DNA from: Pagrus major
Taxonomy: Eukaryota > Chordata > Actinopteri > Spariformes > Sparidae
Assembly: GCF_040436345.1 (NCBI RefSeq)
Contig: NC_133234.1
Coordinates: forward strand, 13,532,446-13,596,445
Reading direction: 5' to 3'
DNA length: 64,000 nt
Of this stretch, positions 1 through 11,000 are shown in pieces (position 1 is the stretch's first letter; every line of letters starts with the position of its first letter). The position numbers and the translations under genes were made by a program. The notes below the pieces were generated by a model that worked only from the letters and a program-made list of their open reading frames with translations, was not told where the DNA came from and ran no database searches.

Positions 1-212
1 CATATGCAGTTAGTTGCAGGGCTATGATTAATAAAACAATAAAGAGATTTTTCTTCACTGAAAGATAGAGTACAATATTTGCCTCCAAAATGTAGAGGAG
101 CAGAAGTATAAAGTAGCAGAAAATGGAAATACTCAAATTAAGTGAGGGTACCTCAAATTTGTACTTGAGTACAGTACTTGAGTAAAAGTACTTAGTTACA
201 TTCCATCACTGC
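1..212 (-). mobile_element. Teleost interspersed repeat (AAGTACTTTTACTCAAGTAC type), end fragment
   Basis: Read on the minus strand from 212, the sequence starts CAGTGATGGAATGTAACTAA, continues through GTACTTTTACTCAAGTACTG and then the TACTTCTGCTCC portion. I recall this as one end of a very common percomorph non-autonomous DNA element. The left limit runs off the window. Confidence 0.55.
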
Positions 213-1319
213 CAATTGCGGTTGGACAACCTCATACAAGAAAACAGGCCGTTTGGTTGCCATGTTGTAATGTTGATTCATACACTGGTGTTTCTTGTTT
301 GTTTTGTCTCACATCTACTTCACTGCGTTACAGAATCTAGTAATTGTGGTTAATGTTTTAGGTTTATTTGTCTTTTTCTGACAGCATCTACACAAACAAA
401 TTATTATTTGTTATTATATATATATATTATTATACATTATTGAGGCAGTTTACACTTGCAATGTTACACTGGTACACATGCCTTCTGTAGGTCATCACTG
501 TGATGCTGTGGAAAGTCTTATGTGTTCCAGTTAAATAGAAATAGAGAGAACAGTGTTGGAAGCAACTGCTTATAACAGCTTAGTAGCTGTGGAAAAGGTC
601 GGTCACAGCCATACAAAAGTGAAAACAAAGATCCGATGTGGCAAGCTTCCATGGCTTAATGTTGTTCTTAGAGACACAGTAGCCAAGCAGTGAAGTATCA
701 GGTATATTAGATGATATATTATCTTTTCAGATCCTAAAATAACACTGCTATATTTAACAGGCAGTGTGAGTTTAAATCTTTTTACTAAATAACAATTCAA
801 TACCACAGGCCACCATAAATAACACTGCTCCTTTTAAGAAAATTAATAAAATATAATCTTTATTAAAAACACTAAGTGCATAATTAAGCAGGTAAATACA
901 GAACTTTTGCCATTGCAATCACAATGTTTCACTTTAACACAAATGGGTAACACCGTGTCATCAAGTAATGCTACAGTGTTGTATTACAGCATGATAAAGG
1001 TCATGTCAGGCACTTCAGGTCACATTAGCCTACTAACTACACAAATGTGAACTTTGTACATTACTTACAAGAGAATGTTGAGAATGTGGGGTGGGTTTGT
1101 GAGCGATCTCACTCCATCTGCAGTGACTGCTGGTATATGGTTGAGTTTTGATCAGACATGACAGCTACATTGCAAAAAATCTATCTGCTTCTACTTCAAA
1201 CATCAAAGGTCAAGTGTGTAGAATTAAGAAGGATCTTTGGGCAGATATGATATACAACACTCATAATTATGTTTTCATTAGTTTATAATCAACTGAAACT
1301 ACATGTAAGCTCCATCAAA

Positions 1320-1578
1320 TTGCTAATTTGTACCCATACCCCTCGTTTTTAAGTGCCTCCTTGCCCCTCAGAACAGATTTACAAAGGGTAGTGGTTGAAA
1401 TCTCCCTCAAGATATGGGACAAACCTAAGAGAGTTCTTAGGTGTGCCTCTGAAAAACCTCCATCACCCTACCCCTCTGTCCAAACAAGAATCGGGACAAC
1501 CCACCCCTAGGCGTAAATGCGCAAAACGGAGAGGTAGGCCTAAGTGGTAGGGGCAAGGGCTGTATTGGGATTGGGCCT
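1320..1578. mobile_element. Probable teleost repeat, ACCCATACCCCT...GTAGGGGCAAGGG
   Basis: The block opens with ACCCATACCCCTCG and closes with GGTAGGGGCAAGGG, a loose inverted relationship, and is more GC-rich than the flanks. I believe I have seen this sequence repeated in fish genomes, but the assignment rests on memory. Confidence 0.35.
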
Positions 1579-1894
1579 CAGAATTGTAGTGTCTTAGTTA
1601 TCTTCAAATGATCCATGTTTCTACCTAACACCGAACCTAAACTGGGCCTTTCACATTTCACGTACAGCGGATGCAACCACACTGCCAGATGCAACTTAAT
1701 CCCACACACTGGTCCTTTAAGCCACAAAGTGACAGTACTAAGACATCATAGTTTCAAGGCACAGAACAAACATTCAGAAAGTCATTTTCATCTCGAACAA
1801 AAGCTGAAAGCATTAATAAATAACAGCTCATAATATATTTATATCATGACCCTGAGAATATAAAACTCACTGGCTTTTTCTTGTTTTTCAAAGC

Positions 1895-1900
1895 TTTATT
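1895..1900 (-). terminator. Candidate poly(A) signal AATAAA for kcna7
   Basis: On the minus strand the hexamer AATAAA lies about 270 bases after the kcna7 stop. It is the first canonical hexamer I noticed downstream. Other AATAAA copies lie further on (for example near 855), so a longer 3' UTR is also possible. Confidence 0.4.
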
Positions 1901-2166
1901 GTACAAAAGTTGCTCTTCAGTGACATTTGACTGGCTAGTGCTGCAATAAATACCTGTAAATGAACAAGGAAAGGCAATAGAAAGTATTTAGTAGCCATAT
2001 AAGTGCTATATTTGTAGTTTTACTTCATGAATTCCCGGTTCCTCTTGGCGAGTTTCTTTCTTCATTACCTGACCTATGAAGCCATATTCATTGGGCTTCA
2101 TTCTATCACTTCTTCATTTTCCTTGTTTTGTCTTTGTCAAATGTTACAAAACAACACGTACCCTCC

Positions 2167-3072
2167 CTACACTTGGGTAACCAGTGGTTCCCTCAGATAC
2201 ATATTTCCTCCTCTGAACTCTGGGCTCTGCCCTGTACACAGTCCACCCAGTAGAGTCCCATTCAAAGGGTTGCAGATGCCTTCAATGGCATAATAATCCC
2301 CCTCTGGATCCCCATCCCCTTCTTCTATTTCCTCCCCTTCTGGCTCCTTGTCGTCCCACAGATCCGTCTTGACATGAGTGTACTCGGTTTGATCCTCACA
2401 TTCAGTCTCCCGATGGTAGAAGTAGCTAAAGTTGGACACTATGACAGGCACTGGCAATGAGATGGTGAGCACACCAGCAATAGCGCACATTGAGCCCACC
2501 ATTTTACCCCACACTGTCTCGGGGTACATGTCACCATAGCCCACTGTGGTCATAGTGACAACTGCCCACCAGAAGGCATGTGGTATACTGATGAAGGCCG
2601 TGTTGGTGTGGTCAGCCTCAGCAAAGTAGATGGCGCTGGAGAAGAGGATGACGCCAATAAATAGGAAGAAAATAAGCAGGCCTAGCTCACGCATACTGGC
2701 CCTGAGTGTCTGACCAAGGATCTGGAGGCCCTTAGAGTGACGAGACAACTTGAAGATCCTGAACACCCTCACTAACCTGATGACTCTGATGATGGCCAGC
2801 GATGTGGCTGGAGAGGCATCATTGTCTTTGGCCAGCTCTGTTCCCAGAGTGACAAAATAGGGCAGGATGGCACTGAAATCAATGATGTTCATGACATCCT
2901 TGAAGAAGGATGTCTTGCTGGGTGCGCAAGTGAAACGCATGAAGAGCTCAAAGGAGAACCAGCATATACATACGGTCTCCACCAGGAAGAAGGGGTCAGT
3001 GAAAACACTGGGAGGAGGAGGCATGTTCTGAGATATATTTTTTGCGAGGGCGTGGTACTTGTAGAAATATTC
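2167..3072 (-). CDS. kcna7: kcna7 coding exon 2 (S2 to C-terminus)
   Basis: The acceptor is a strong pyrimidine tract ending TTCCTTCAG at 3073, and the exon opens with [15 protein letters not shown], still in the S1-S2 linker. It encodes S2 ([13 protein letters not shown]), S3, the voltage sensor S4, the S4-S5 linker, S5, pore and S6, then an acidic tail ([17 protein letters not shown]) and terminal TQV, ending with a stop at 2169-2167. The turret-filter stretch reads GYGDMYPET; the Tyr two residues after the filter Asp sits at the external TEA site (Shaker 449). Confidence 0.92.
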   Translation of the reverse strand, partial: EYFYKYHALAKNISQNMPPPPSVFTDPFFLVETVCICWFSFELFMRFTCAPSKTSFFKDVMNIIDFSAILPYFVTLGTELAKDNDASPATSLAIIRVIRLVRVFRIFKLSRHSKGLQILGQTLRASMRELGLLIFFLFIGVILFSSAIYFAEADHTNTAFISIPHAFWWAVVTMTTVGYGDMYPETVWGKMVGSMCAIAGVLTISLPVPVIVSNFSYFYHRETECEDQTEYTHVKTDLWDDKEPEGEEIEEGDGDPEGDYYAIEGICNPLNGTLLGGLCTGQSPEFRGGNMYLREPLVTQV

Positions 3073-6000
3073 CTGAAGGAAAGGAGACAAGACAGACAGG
3101 AAAGATATAAAACATACTTATAAAGTTTAGCAAGCAAGTATCACCTTACACAGATAGCAAAATTGTCCCAGACATTTTCATCCAGCCGACATACCGCGTG
3201 GAATGATGGCACTTGGGCGGTCCACTCCTAAACTCGCCCATATCTGGGTCAAAGGTCATTTCTATTCTGGTTGGCTGGATCTGACCCAGACTTGGATCAG
3301 TTCTGGTTTATTCGGTTTGCTCTTGGCTGACATGGCCTGCTTGCGATCTAGCAAACAGGAGTGGACTGCCCAAGTGCCATCATAGTGGTATGTGGGCCGG
3401 AAGAACGTGTCTGGTGTGGGCCAGATCTGGACCACAACAATTTCGCTATCTGGGGTGTGAAAAAACACAATTACAACTGTACTTTTTAAAATTAAGACAG
3501 AAGCAGTTAGCTTAACTTAGCACAAAGACTGGAATCTGGGGAAGACAGTTAGCTTGACTCTGTCAAAAACTAAATGGATTTGATAATAATGTTTTAATGG
3601 TAGAAACAAACCAATCAAATCAAAAAGTTTGATCAAATGGCAACCATCTCTTTTCATTGGACAAATGTTCAGTTGTTTGGTCCGGACTGGGTCGGGATAT
3701 TTTACACCTGTAATTTAGATTTGTATCAAACTGAAAATTTGGTGAAAGGGCCCTAAAGCTCACAAACTAATGCCTTGTTATTCATTGTTTAATCTGTACC
3801 AAAATCAAAGCTGTAAGGTAAAAGACCCAAAAAACAAAATGTCTTCAGTCTTTAATGCTAAGCTAAGCTTACAAGCTAGTGGCTTCAGCTACACATTAAC
3901 CATACAGCCACGAGAGTGGTATCTATCTTCTCATCTAACACTCGGCAAGAAAGCAATTAAACTATTCCTGTATGTGTGGGGCTATTACTGTATGTTCTGT
4001 AATGTCATTTTACAACTGCCACTGATAAACTGTTCTCATGCTACTCTAATAAACTACAGTGAACTTTAGTATGTAGTCCACCGGATCACTGGCTCTCACT
4101 TTTGACAACATCATAAAAGCGTTCGACATCTGCGGCATTACATTTCAATCATTGCTGCACCTAGCTCTTTTTTCAGTCCACCTGTCTTTCCATTTTCCGT
4201 GTCAGTTAGCATTACATTCAAGCATCGGATAGTGGCTCTTTAAAGCATCTTACACTTAACATCAAGTTAAAAGTGTGAAAACGGATGATACGGATATTAA
4301 CAGATCAGTTTAGTATGCTGTAATGGGCCGTGTGTAGCATATAAAGTTTCAGGGTAGTTTAAATAAACCGAGAGTATTTCTTATGACTTTCAGTAGCAGG
4401 TCAGCAACAGTGTTTATTACTAAAGGTGGACATCTATGTGTTGATCCGCTCCAAGGGCTCTCCTAAGACTAAATATAACCCCGTGAGATCTCCAAAGAGA
4501 AACATGAGAGCGTCTTGCTGCACCGCTTCTCATCCGTCTCCACCTTTGTCGCTATCCCATCTCCCTCTGCACCCGTGGACACTGCAGTTTTGCTCTGACT
4601 TGGACTGGAGTAAGTTACAGTAGTTTCCTGGCAGCTCCATCGCGCAAAGGCAGCTTGGCCTAGCGCAGCAGTCCTGGAGGAATGTGTTAACATGACCCAA
4701 CGTACGCTTGTCATCCTGTGAGACCTTTTAGTCTCCGGTTCTAAGCCACCGGAAGGCTTTGGCTCACCTTTGCCGATGTGTTCGGTCACTTGTGTGACCT
4801 TTTTTTTAACACATCTAACCATCTCCGTCCCCCGTCTTTCCTTTCTCTCCATTTATTTGTACTTCAGGCTTTACTCCCGTTACTCCCTGTACCCTTTAGC
4901 ACTTCCTGACTCTGAGTGTATCAAATTTAATAGCCCGACTAAAATAATCGCACCATGAGCTTCCCGGGGTCTCTCTCCTTTTCTCTGGTCTGCTTCCAGG
5001 TATATTGGCAAATAGTTCTCCCTATGTCAGTAATTTTCCTCTCAGCACACTGTAGTAGTCACCAAGTGTGTGTTTACCCAAACACCTGCTTCCTGTGATA
5101 TCATGTTTCTTGTTTGAGCCAGGCAGTCACACACATCCCATTCAAGACCTTGTACCCAGGTGCTTTGATTGGCGTGATACTGAACATAAAAAGTAAGAGT
5201 GGTAGGATTACTTTTCAAGAGTAAGCCTCTGTAAAATGATTACAGACAATGGACACTCTCATGTCAACCTTTTACCTTTGACCTATCTTACACAAATTTG
5301 AATTTTTTACTTCATTTGATCCAGAGCTTCCAAACCTGCAACACATAATCAATCTGTCAGCTATCAAATTATTCACCAACTATTTTGATAATCGGTTTGA
5401 GTAATTTCCTTCAAAAAAAAGTCACATTTCTCTGATTCCAGCTTCTTAAATATGAATATTTTCTGGTTTCTTTCCTTCTCTATGAGAGTGAACTGAATAT
5501 CTTTAAATTGTGGATGAAACAAGACATTTGAGAATGTCATTTTGGACTTTAGGAAACACTGATAAACATTTTTTACCATTCCTGACATCTTGTAGACTAA
5601 AAAACTAATCAATTTGTCAAATTCCATCCCAATTTATTGAACATAATCATTAGTTGCAAAAACATCTAATCCTTGACACCCCTTTATTCTATTCTCCCAA
5701 ACATGGGGTGTACTCTAAGGTAACAAGATGTAACTTCCTGGAGAAAGATAGTTGACTGTTTAGTCTTATCCCAGGTTGTCAAATAGTGAGACCTTATGAT
5801 GGCAGCTTGGGTCGGACGCCAACCCAAAGCGTCAATATTTGATGACCTGGGGATAAGACTCAACAATCAACTATCTTTCGCTGGAAGTTGCTTTAATCAT
5901 ATTTCCTACCTCTCGTGACTCTTTCTCATTCCTGAATTCGGGAAGCGTCTCCAGGCAGAAGATGAGGATGGACACCACAATGACCATAACACTGATGATG

Positions 6001-6596
6001 GCTATGATGCGTGCGCCCGATGAGGACTCAGGATGCTCAAACAGCATCCACAGTCTTTTCTGGATTTCGTTGGACGGCAGTGCGCTCTCCTCCTCTTTCG
6101 GAAAACCTTCGTCCTCCTTGAAGCGGTTCATGATCTCCTCTCCCAGCTCGTAGAAGAGCAGCTCATCCATGAAGATGTCCAGGGGTATGTTGGCAGGCCT
6201 CCGAAGCCTCCCGCCTGACTGGTAAAAATACAGAATGGCGTCGAAGCAGGCCCGATTGCGGTCCAGGAAGAGCTCGTTTCGAAGCGGGTCAAAGTACCGA
6301 GACCTCCGCCTTGGGTCACCAAGCAAGGAGTCAGGGAATTGGGCTAAGGTGCGAAGCTGAGTTTCATAACGCATCCCTGAGACATTAATGGCCAGTCTTT
6401 CACTCAGCGCCCATCCATTCCTCCACAGAGACCCAGAACGCCGGCCCTCTTTCTTCTTCTCTGTTTCATTCTCTTTGATCTCCTTCTCTCCTTTCTCCTC
6501 ACTGTTGAGCTGGTTCTTCAGCTGTTTATCGTTATCTCCATCGCTGTCTTTCCTTCCGCCTCCTCTTTCGTCTTCATGTGGGTCACTGCTGTCCAT
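2167..6596 (-). CDS. kcna7: Kv1-family voltage-gated K+ channel alpha subunit, KCNA7 (Kv1.7)-like, two coding exons
   Basis: Coding exons 6596-5910 and 3072-2167 join in phase 0 to 530 residues. Visible order: charged N-terminal tail (1-65), Kv1-type T1 domain (about 66-165), S1 (about 196-214), S2 (254-276), S3 (287-307), S4 with repeating charges R325, R328, R331, R334, K337, R340, S5 (358-380), filter TVGYGD (405-410), S6 with PVP hinge (436-438), acidic C-tail and terminal TQV, a class I PDZ ligand. An N-glycosylation site (NIS, 241-243) lies in the S1-S2 linker. Most vertebrate Kv1 coding regions have no intron; KCNA7 is the known exception with an intron in this place, and the LVTQV end resembles mammalian LVTEV. 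The protein would form tetrameric delayed-rectifier channels at the plasma membrane. It is next to a same-strand Kv3 gene. Family assignment is nearly certain; the exact paralogue is likely. Confidence 0.9.
3183..3402. mobile_element. MITE-like inverted-repeat element in kcna7 intron
   Basis: Arms 3203-3229 and 3357-3383 are reverse complements over 27 bases with one mismatch, and weaker pairing continues outward (ACATACC on both sides). The loop has a second small inverted pair, TCTGGGTCA/TGACCCAGA. The form is that of a short non-autonomous DNA transposon; right-hand sequence to about 3460 may belong to it. Confidence 0.55.
3495..3965. mobile_element. Fold-back percomorph element, decayed copy
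   Basis: The left part reads AGTTAGCTTAACTTAGCACA then AAGACTGGAA; the right part reads AATGCTAAGCTAAGCTTACA and later GAGAGTGGTATCTATCTTCT. These match opposite arms of the same large fold-back element found better preserved at 48965-49445. The middle is eroded. Confidence 0.45.
5331..5663. mobile_element. hAT-like non-autonomous element, degraded (TAGGGCTGCA type)
   Basis: It contains the characteristic ATTTTCTGGTTTCTTT and AACACTGATAAACATTTTT segments and ends near ATTAGTTGCA, all shared with the copies at 44335-44650 and 52805-53025. The terminal TAGGG bases are lost on both sides. Confidence 0.5.
5731..5889. repeat. Long imperfect palindrome beside the kcna7 exon 1 donor
   Basis: The arms 5732-5790 and 5831-5889 pair over about 60 bases with roughly 85-90% identity (shared cores AAAGATAGTTGA and AGTCTTATCC). 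A second stem, GCTTGGGT with ACCCAAAGC, sits in the loop. It is probably a MITE. The transcript could fold into one long hairpin about 20 bases after the splice donor at 5909. Confidence 0.7.
5910..6596 (-). CDS. kcna7: kcna7 coding exon 1 (N-terminal tail, T1 domain, S1)
   Basis: This exon encodes residues 1-229. The ATG at 6596-6594 has G at -3 and G at +4, a good initiation context. An in-frame TAA at 6647-6645 rules out a longer reading frame; the frame upstream of the ATG holds only a GTG. The T1 core is clear (NVSGMRYET at 71-79, FPDSLLGDP at 87-95, [17 protein letters not shown] at 118-134). S1 and the conserved FCLETLPEF (213-221) close the exon. The donor reads GAG|GTAGGA at 5910/5909, after residue E229. 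The first 65 residues are rich in Lys, Glu and Asp and do not resemble the short N-termini of other Kv1 proteins. Confidence 0.88.
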
Positions 6597-6647
6597 GCCA
6601 AGCCAGGGAACGCAACAAACCACTTTCCTGAGAATTTGTAGGACTTA

Positions 6648-7969
6648 AAAGCAAACCGTGTCTGAAAGCAGAGTAATAGTTCCATCAGTGGATTTGGTTT
6701 TCAGTTGATAGGCATTAAGCAAATGGCTGAAAGGGAGATACTGTACTGTAAACACACATATTCGCCCAAAAAAGTTGCTAAAACCTCTTTGAAATGTTTA
6801 AGTAAAAGGTGAAGAGAAAAGCTAGTACCCAGTTAGAAAACGAAAACATTTACTCACTATGTGTAAAACAGCTGCTGACAGAGACTAATGGCAGGATGAA
6901 AATTCACATTGTTCTCTCCTGTGGCTCATCAGGTTGTCCATCTTTCTTTCTGTCATCATGTCCGTGTGTCTCATACACAAAGTCCTTGTTTGGCTTGTCT
7001 GGTCTACCTTCAGTCCAACGACAGCACAGCTAAACCCCTCTGACCAGGTCGTACACAAACTGTGCTTCCAGTAGTTTGCCGAGGGAACGTCCACGATCGT
7101 GTCCCGTCCCTCTCTGCCTCACGTTGTCTGTCTTGAAATTTTTTGGGAATGCTGTCCCGTTGAAATTTAATCTCTGCTAGAGCTCTCCAACCCCTCCCTG
7201 TCCTTTCCCTCCATTTTAGCTATGGGGCAAGGCAACCTTCAACCTCACTATCAAATGTCACCTCTGCCTGGCACTGCATGGTGTTGGCCTCTCTAACAAG
7301 CATGGTACTCTGACTGACAGAGGTCCCACTGTTCATTAATTCAGAGGTGCTTACATTGTTTTTTTATTTATCTATTTAAATGTGTGTCATTTAAAGATAA
7401 AATAATGGTGGAGTATTAGGGATAGTCATAGAAAACACATACACAAATATAATATTTAATGTTAGATTTCTCTGTTTGATTGCTAATTATGCTTGACAAC
7501 TATACTGTATATGGATCACTTCACATTGTTTTGCATTCTTATGGGGGATTTTTACTGACATTACATTGGTGCCACTTTTCTTGCTTTTTTTCAATCTCTC
7601 AAAGCTATAATTTATAAAGTTATCTAAATCTAAATTAAGACTACGTGGGTGTGTTTAAAGTTATACGGCCGTGACATAATCATACAAAATAATTATCTAG
7701 GTTACACTGTTGTATTTGACCATATCATATTACTCTTACATGTGTGTGTATATATATACATTTATATACCTTCCTGACATGCTGCTACTAATCTCACCAC
7801 TGTCACTTTCCTTGACAAAGTGCTGCTGCAATGTTAGTTCAAGTACAACACCAGTTGTGAGTAGTGTTTGTGTATTGCTTTTCCCTGTTATGTTTAACAG
7901 CTCTTGTATAGTTGCTATCTAATTTCATTTTTATTTTATATACTGATAGTTTCTCTATTTATCTGTACT
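6648..7969. other. Upstream of kcna7; probable promoter and 5' UTR area
   Basis: No coding gene is seen. On the minus strand, a possible untranslated exon ending CTGAAG|GTAGAC near 7008 and acceptors CTGCTTTCAG (6662) and ATTCTCAG (6630) would allow a 5' UTR intron. This is inference from splice motifs only. The 7000-7200 part is GC-richer than the DNA on either side. Confidence 0.3.
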
Positions 7970-8050
7970 TAGGCTATTTCTGTGTTCATGCTGCTGTAAC
8001 ACAAGAATTTTACCATTAGGGGATAAATAAATGATTATCTTATCTCATGT
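7970..8050 (+). mobile_element. LINE (L2-type) 3' tail fragment
   Basis: The sequence CTGCTGTAACACAAGAATTT then AGGGGATAAATAAATGATTA and TATCTTATCT is the usual 3' end of teleost L2-type LINEs (a conserved end followed by short TATC-type repeats). The body upstream is too decayed to recognise a reverse transcriptase. Confidence 0.45.
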
Positions 8051-11000
8051 TCACAGTTTACAAGACTAAATAATGCTGAAAATGATATATTCACGTGTAA
8101 GGCAAGTTGGTAGTTAGATTTTCTTTTTGGTATTATCCAAAACAGGGGTTGCAAACTTGTCACCTTTTTAACAGCAAGATGCAAAACAGGTGTTATGATC
8201 CTACATTTGTTTTGTTATAGATTACAGTATCTACCATTCAGTTATCTACCTTCACTCTTCAGTGGCTACTTCGACCTTAATCACACAATTTAATCTGCAA
8301 ACCTGCAAACTAATTTAAAAAGTCTTTCAATATTTTTCTTTCACCACAGAAACCCCCACAAAGAACTTAAAAATGTTGCGATTGTCCAACCTACCTGGTC
8401 TCTTAAATCGATAAAAATACAGATTTCTTCATGTCATCAAACAATATCTCACTAATACATGTATAAGTAATTATTATTTTTGTCCTCCATGTTGTGTGTC
8501 TCACCTCAAACAGGCAATGGGTAAAAGTAGCCAATTAGAATGCACTCCACGTCATTGACGCCCAGTGTGATTTGATTGACTGCTGTTTTATCCAATAGAG
8601 CACCGACACTAGCCTCACAAAACAGAAATTAGATCACGAGGAGTAATTACAGGAATTTATTATTGGGTAAAGGGATTCAAATTTTTATTATTTGTAGAGC
8701 AGCAAATCATTATTTAGCGAATGCAAGTTTTATTTAGCTTCGTCACATGTTGGCCCTCATTTTTAGGAGAATTAGGCCTCAAGTTCAAAGAAGATTAGAC
8801 CCTTGTATGTCTGCACCAATCAGCCCTTGCCAGTCTCTGAATCCATTGCTTAATCCCAACAGGATTGCACATAACAATCTTCAATTGGATAAACAGCCAC
8901 CATTTGAACCCTGGAGGACGAAATTTCAAGTACTGTAGATCTTGAAATTAGTTGTAAACTTAAGTAAACAAACTGTGTGACACCATATACTGTATAGGAG
9001 GGACAATCTTATATGCTACAATTGGATGGTACTAAAAATGTTTGCTATTTTTCAGGAATGTCTTATATCTGAAATTAAATCAATGTTGTTGTGTAGGTTG
9101 TATCGCATTGCACAACACTTTTCTTGAACAATATGATTAGAAATATTAATCACAATAACAAGAGTACTGGAATTCAGCATTTTGCATGGAAAGCTTTTTT
9201 TTTATGAAAATTGGTTCCGCCCATTTTTGTGTGTTAATTTTGAGTTTGTGATTTAAACAAGAAAACAAGAAAACAACTGACAAAAAAAGAAAATCAATCA
9301 GATTTACTGTTATAAGTCATAAGTCTACCAACACAGACACTACTGTGTATTACCACCAGAGGGAGGGGATGTTTTGGCACAAAGGAGAAAAATCTGAACG
9401 AGGCCTCTGCCGACATTTCCTCACAGCTGCCTTCTGTCACAGAATAAATACACCACTCACTGGATTGCAACATTACATTCCCATTTGATCATATATCATA
9501 TTATCATATGAAGTAACTCTTGACCTTTTGTGTGAAGCAATAAGCTCAAGGATGTGTACAGTATGTGGATAAAATGATCTAAAAATACAAGAATTGTTTT
9601 GTTGGTGTAATATCAACCATAAAATGACGCTCAAAAAGAAGTCATATTTTCATCGTTGTGCATCATCTTCTTGGATAAAGCACAGTGTGGCAGAGAAGTA
9701 GGTGCTCCTGGTCCTCTAAAATGGCTTTTAAATCTTTACCTTAATGCTGCAATGTAGCGCAATCATGACATCTTTTGACTCCCATGAGGAGGCTGCACAT
9801 ACTGTACCATCACAGATTCATCACCACATAGAACAGTGTGAAACAGAGACTGGGTATCCATAAGTAGAAAATAGATGACTCATCAGACCACATTACTATG
9901 TGGTCCTTACATCAGCTTATGGCTCTGTGCCTTCATCGTGGATATAAGCATTTTTCAAAAGGCAGTGCTGAAGATAATACTCAACAAACTAAAAATAATT
10001 TTTTAAAGACACATGAGACGTAGCAATCTTCCATGTTTTAGCAGCTTAAACTAAGTGGTTTAGATCAGTGTTTTTCACTGTTAGAAGGCAAAAATATCAT
10101 ATAAAATATCGTCCATCATATTCATTCAACCATGAATGTTTCTAAATAATAAAATAATATTAAATAAATATAATACATAATAAAAACATCTTTTTGTTCA
10201 CCATTTTTTTTGTTCAACATCCTACGATGATCCTGAGGATAAATATATTGGGTCAAAGTTTATTTTTATATTCAAGCTTACTTTTATTTCCTTTTTAACA
10301 TCCTCTCAGTTCCCCTGCAGATTTGCAAAGGCCCATAATATATGCGACAGGTCTCCTTGGAGGCCAAAACCCCTCAAACATAATCTTAATGATTTATCTA
10401 AATCAAGCTGAATCAATCATTATGATTGGAGTTTTGAAAATACCCATTTTTTAACCTCTAATCAAACTTTGTCCAATTTGGACGATTTGTTAGTTTGTTA
10501 AACAAAAATGTGTTCTTATATGTATGTAGCAGCTTTTGCCATTTTAATTCTGTCCGCCTTCTGTATCAGTTAAGAAATATCACTGATCTATGATTTTAAC
10601 ATGGTGTCCAGTTTCATGGATCCTCGAAGGTAAAGTTACAGTCATCTGACACCAACATGTAATGTAAGGAAAACAGCACTTACAGTACCTCATCATTCTC
10701 ATATATCGTGTCACAGTTACAGTTGACCTCAAAATTATAGATTATCATTATGTGACAAGTCTTTATTTTAAGCTCTAATGGCTTAATGCAGCTCACTGGC
10801 TCAAAAAGAAACAGTTGGACCTTCTTGGAAATGCTGGCATCATAATACACCATATTCTTAAACTTCCAGTCACAAATTTAATGTGTCATCTTTCAGTTTC
10901 ACGCAGGACTTTAGATTTTCATTGTGTCCTCGCTTCAAGTCGGATTATATCAATCACTGTATTGTGGTTTCCTGTTCCTGACAGGCCGTTGAACACTGTC

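Larger units (their letters stand above)
3073..5909 (-). other. kcna7: kcna7 intron between S1 and S2 exons, packed with mobile-element remnants
   Basis: This 2.8-kb GT-AG intron, phase 0, holds at least four repeat-like blocks, listed separately: a long palindrome at 5731-5889, a hAT-like remnant at about 5331-5663, a fold-back remnant at about 3495-3965 and an inverted-repeat element at 3183-3402. The intervening sequence 4080-5330 contains open frames on both strands but nothing recognisable and no codon-like conservation I can judge. Confidence 0.8.

Noticed and set aside
6597..6623. Extending kcna7 nine codons upstream of the chosen ATG
   Set aside because: The apparent start there is a GTG, not ATG, and an in-frame TAA follows at 6647-6645; the ATG at 6596 has a good context.
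9887..9906. Short palindrome GACCACATTACTATGTGGTC as an operator-like site
   Set aside because: Single 20-base occurrence in probable decayed repeat DNA; no link to a gene.
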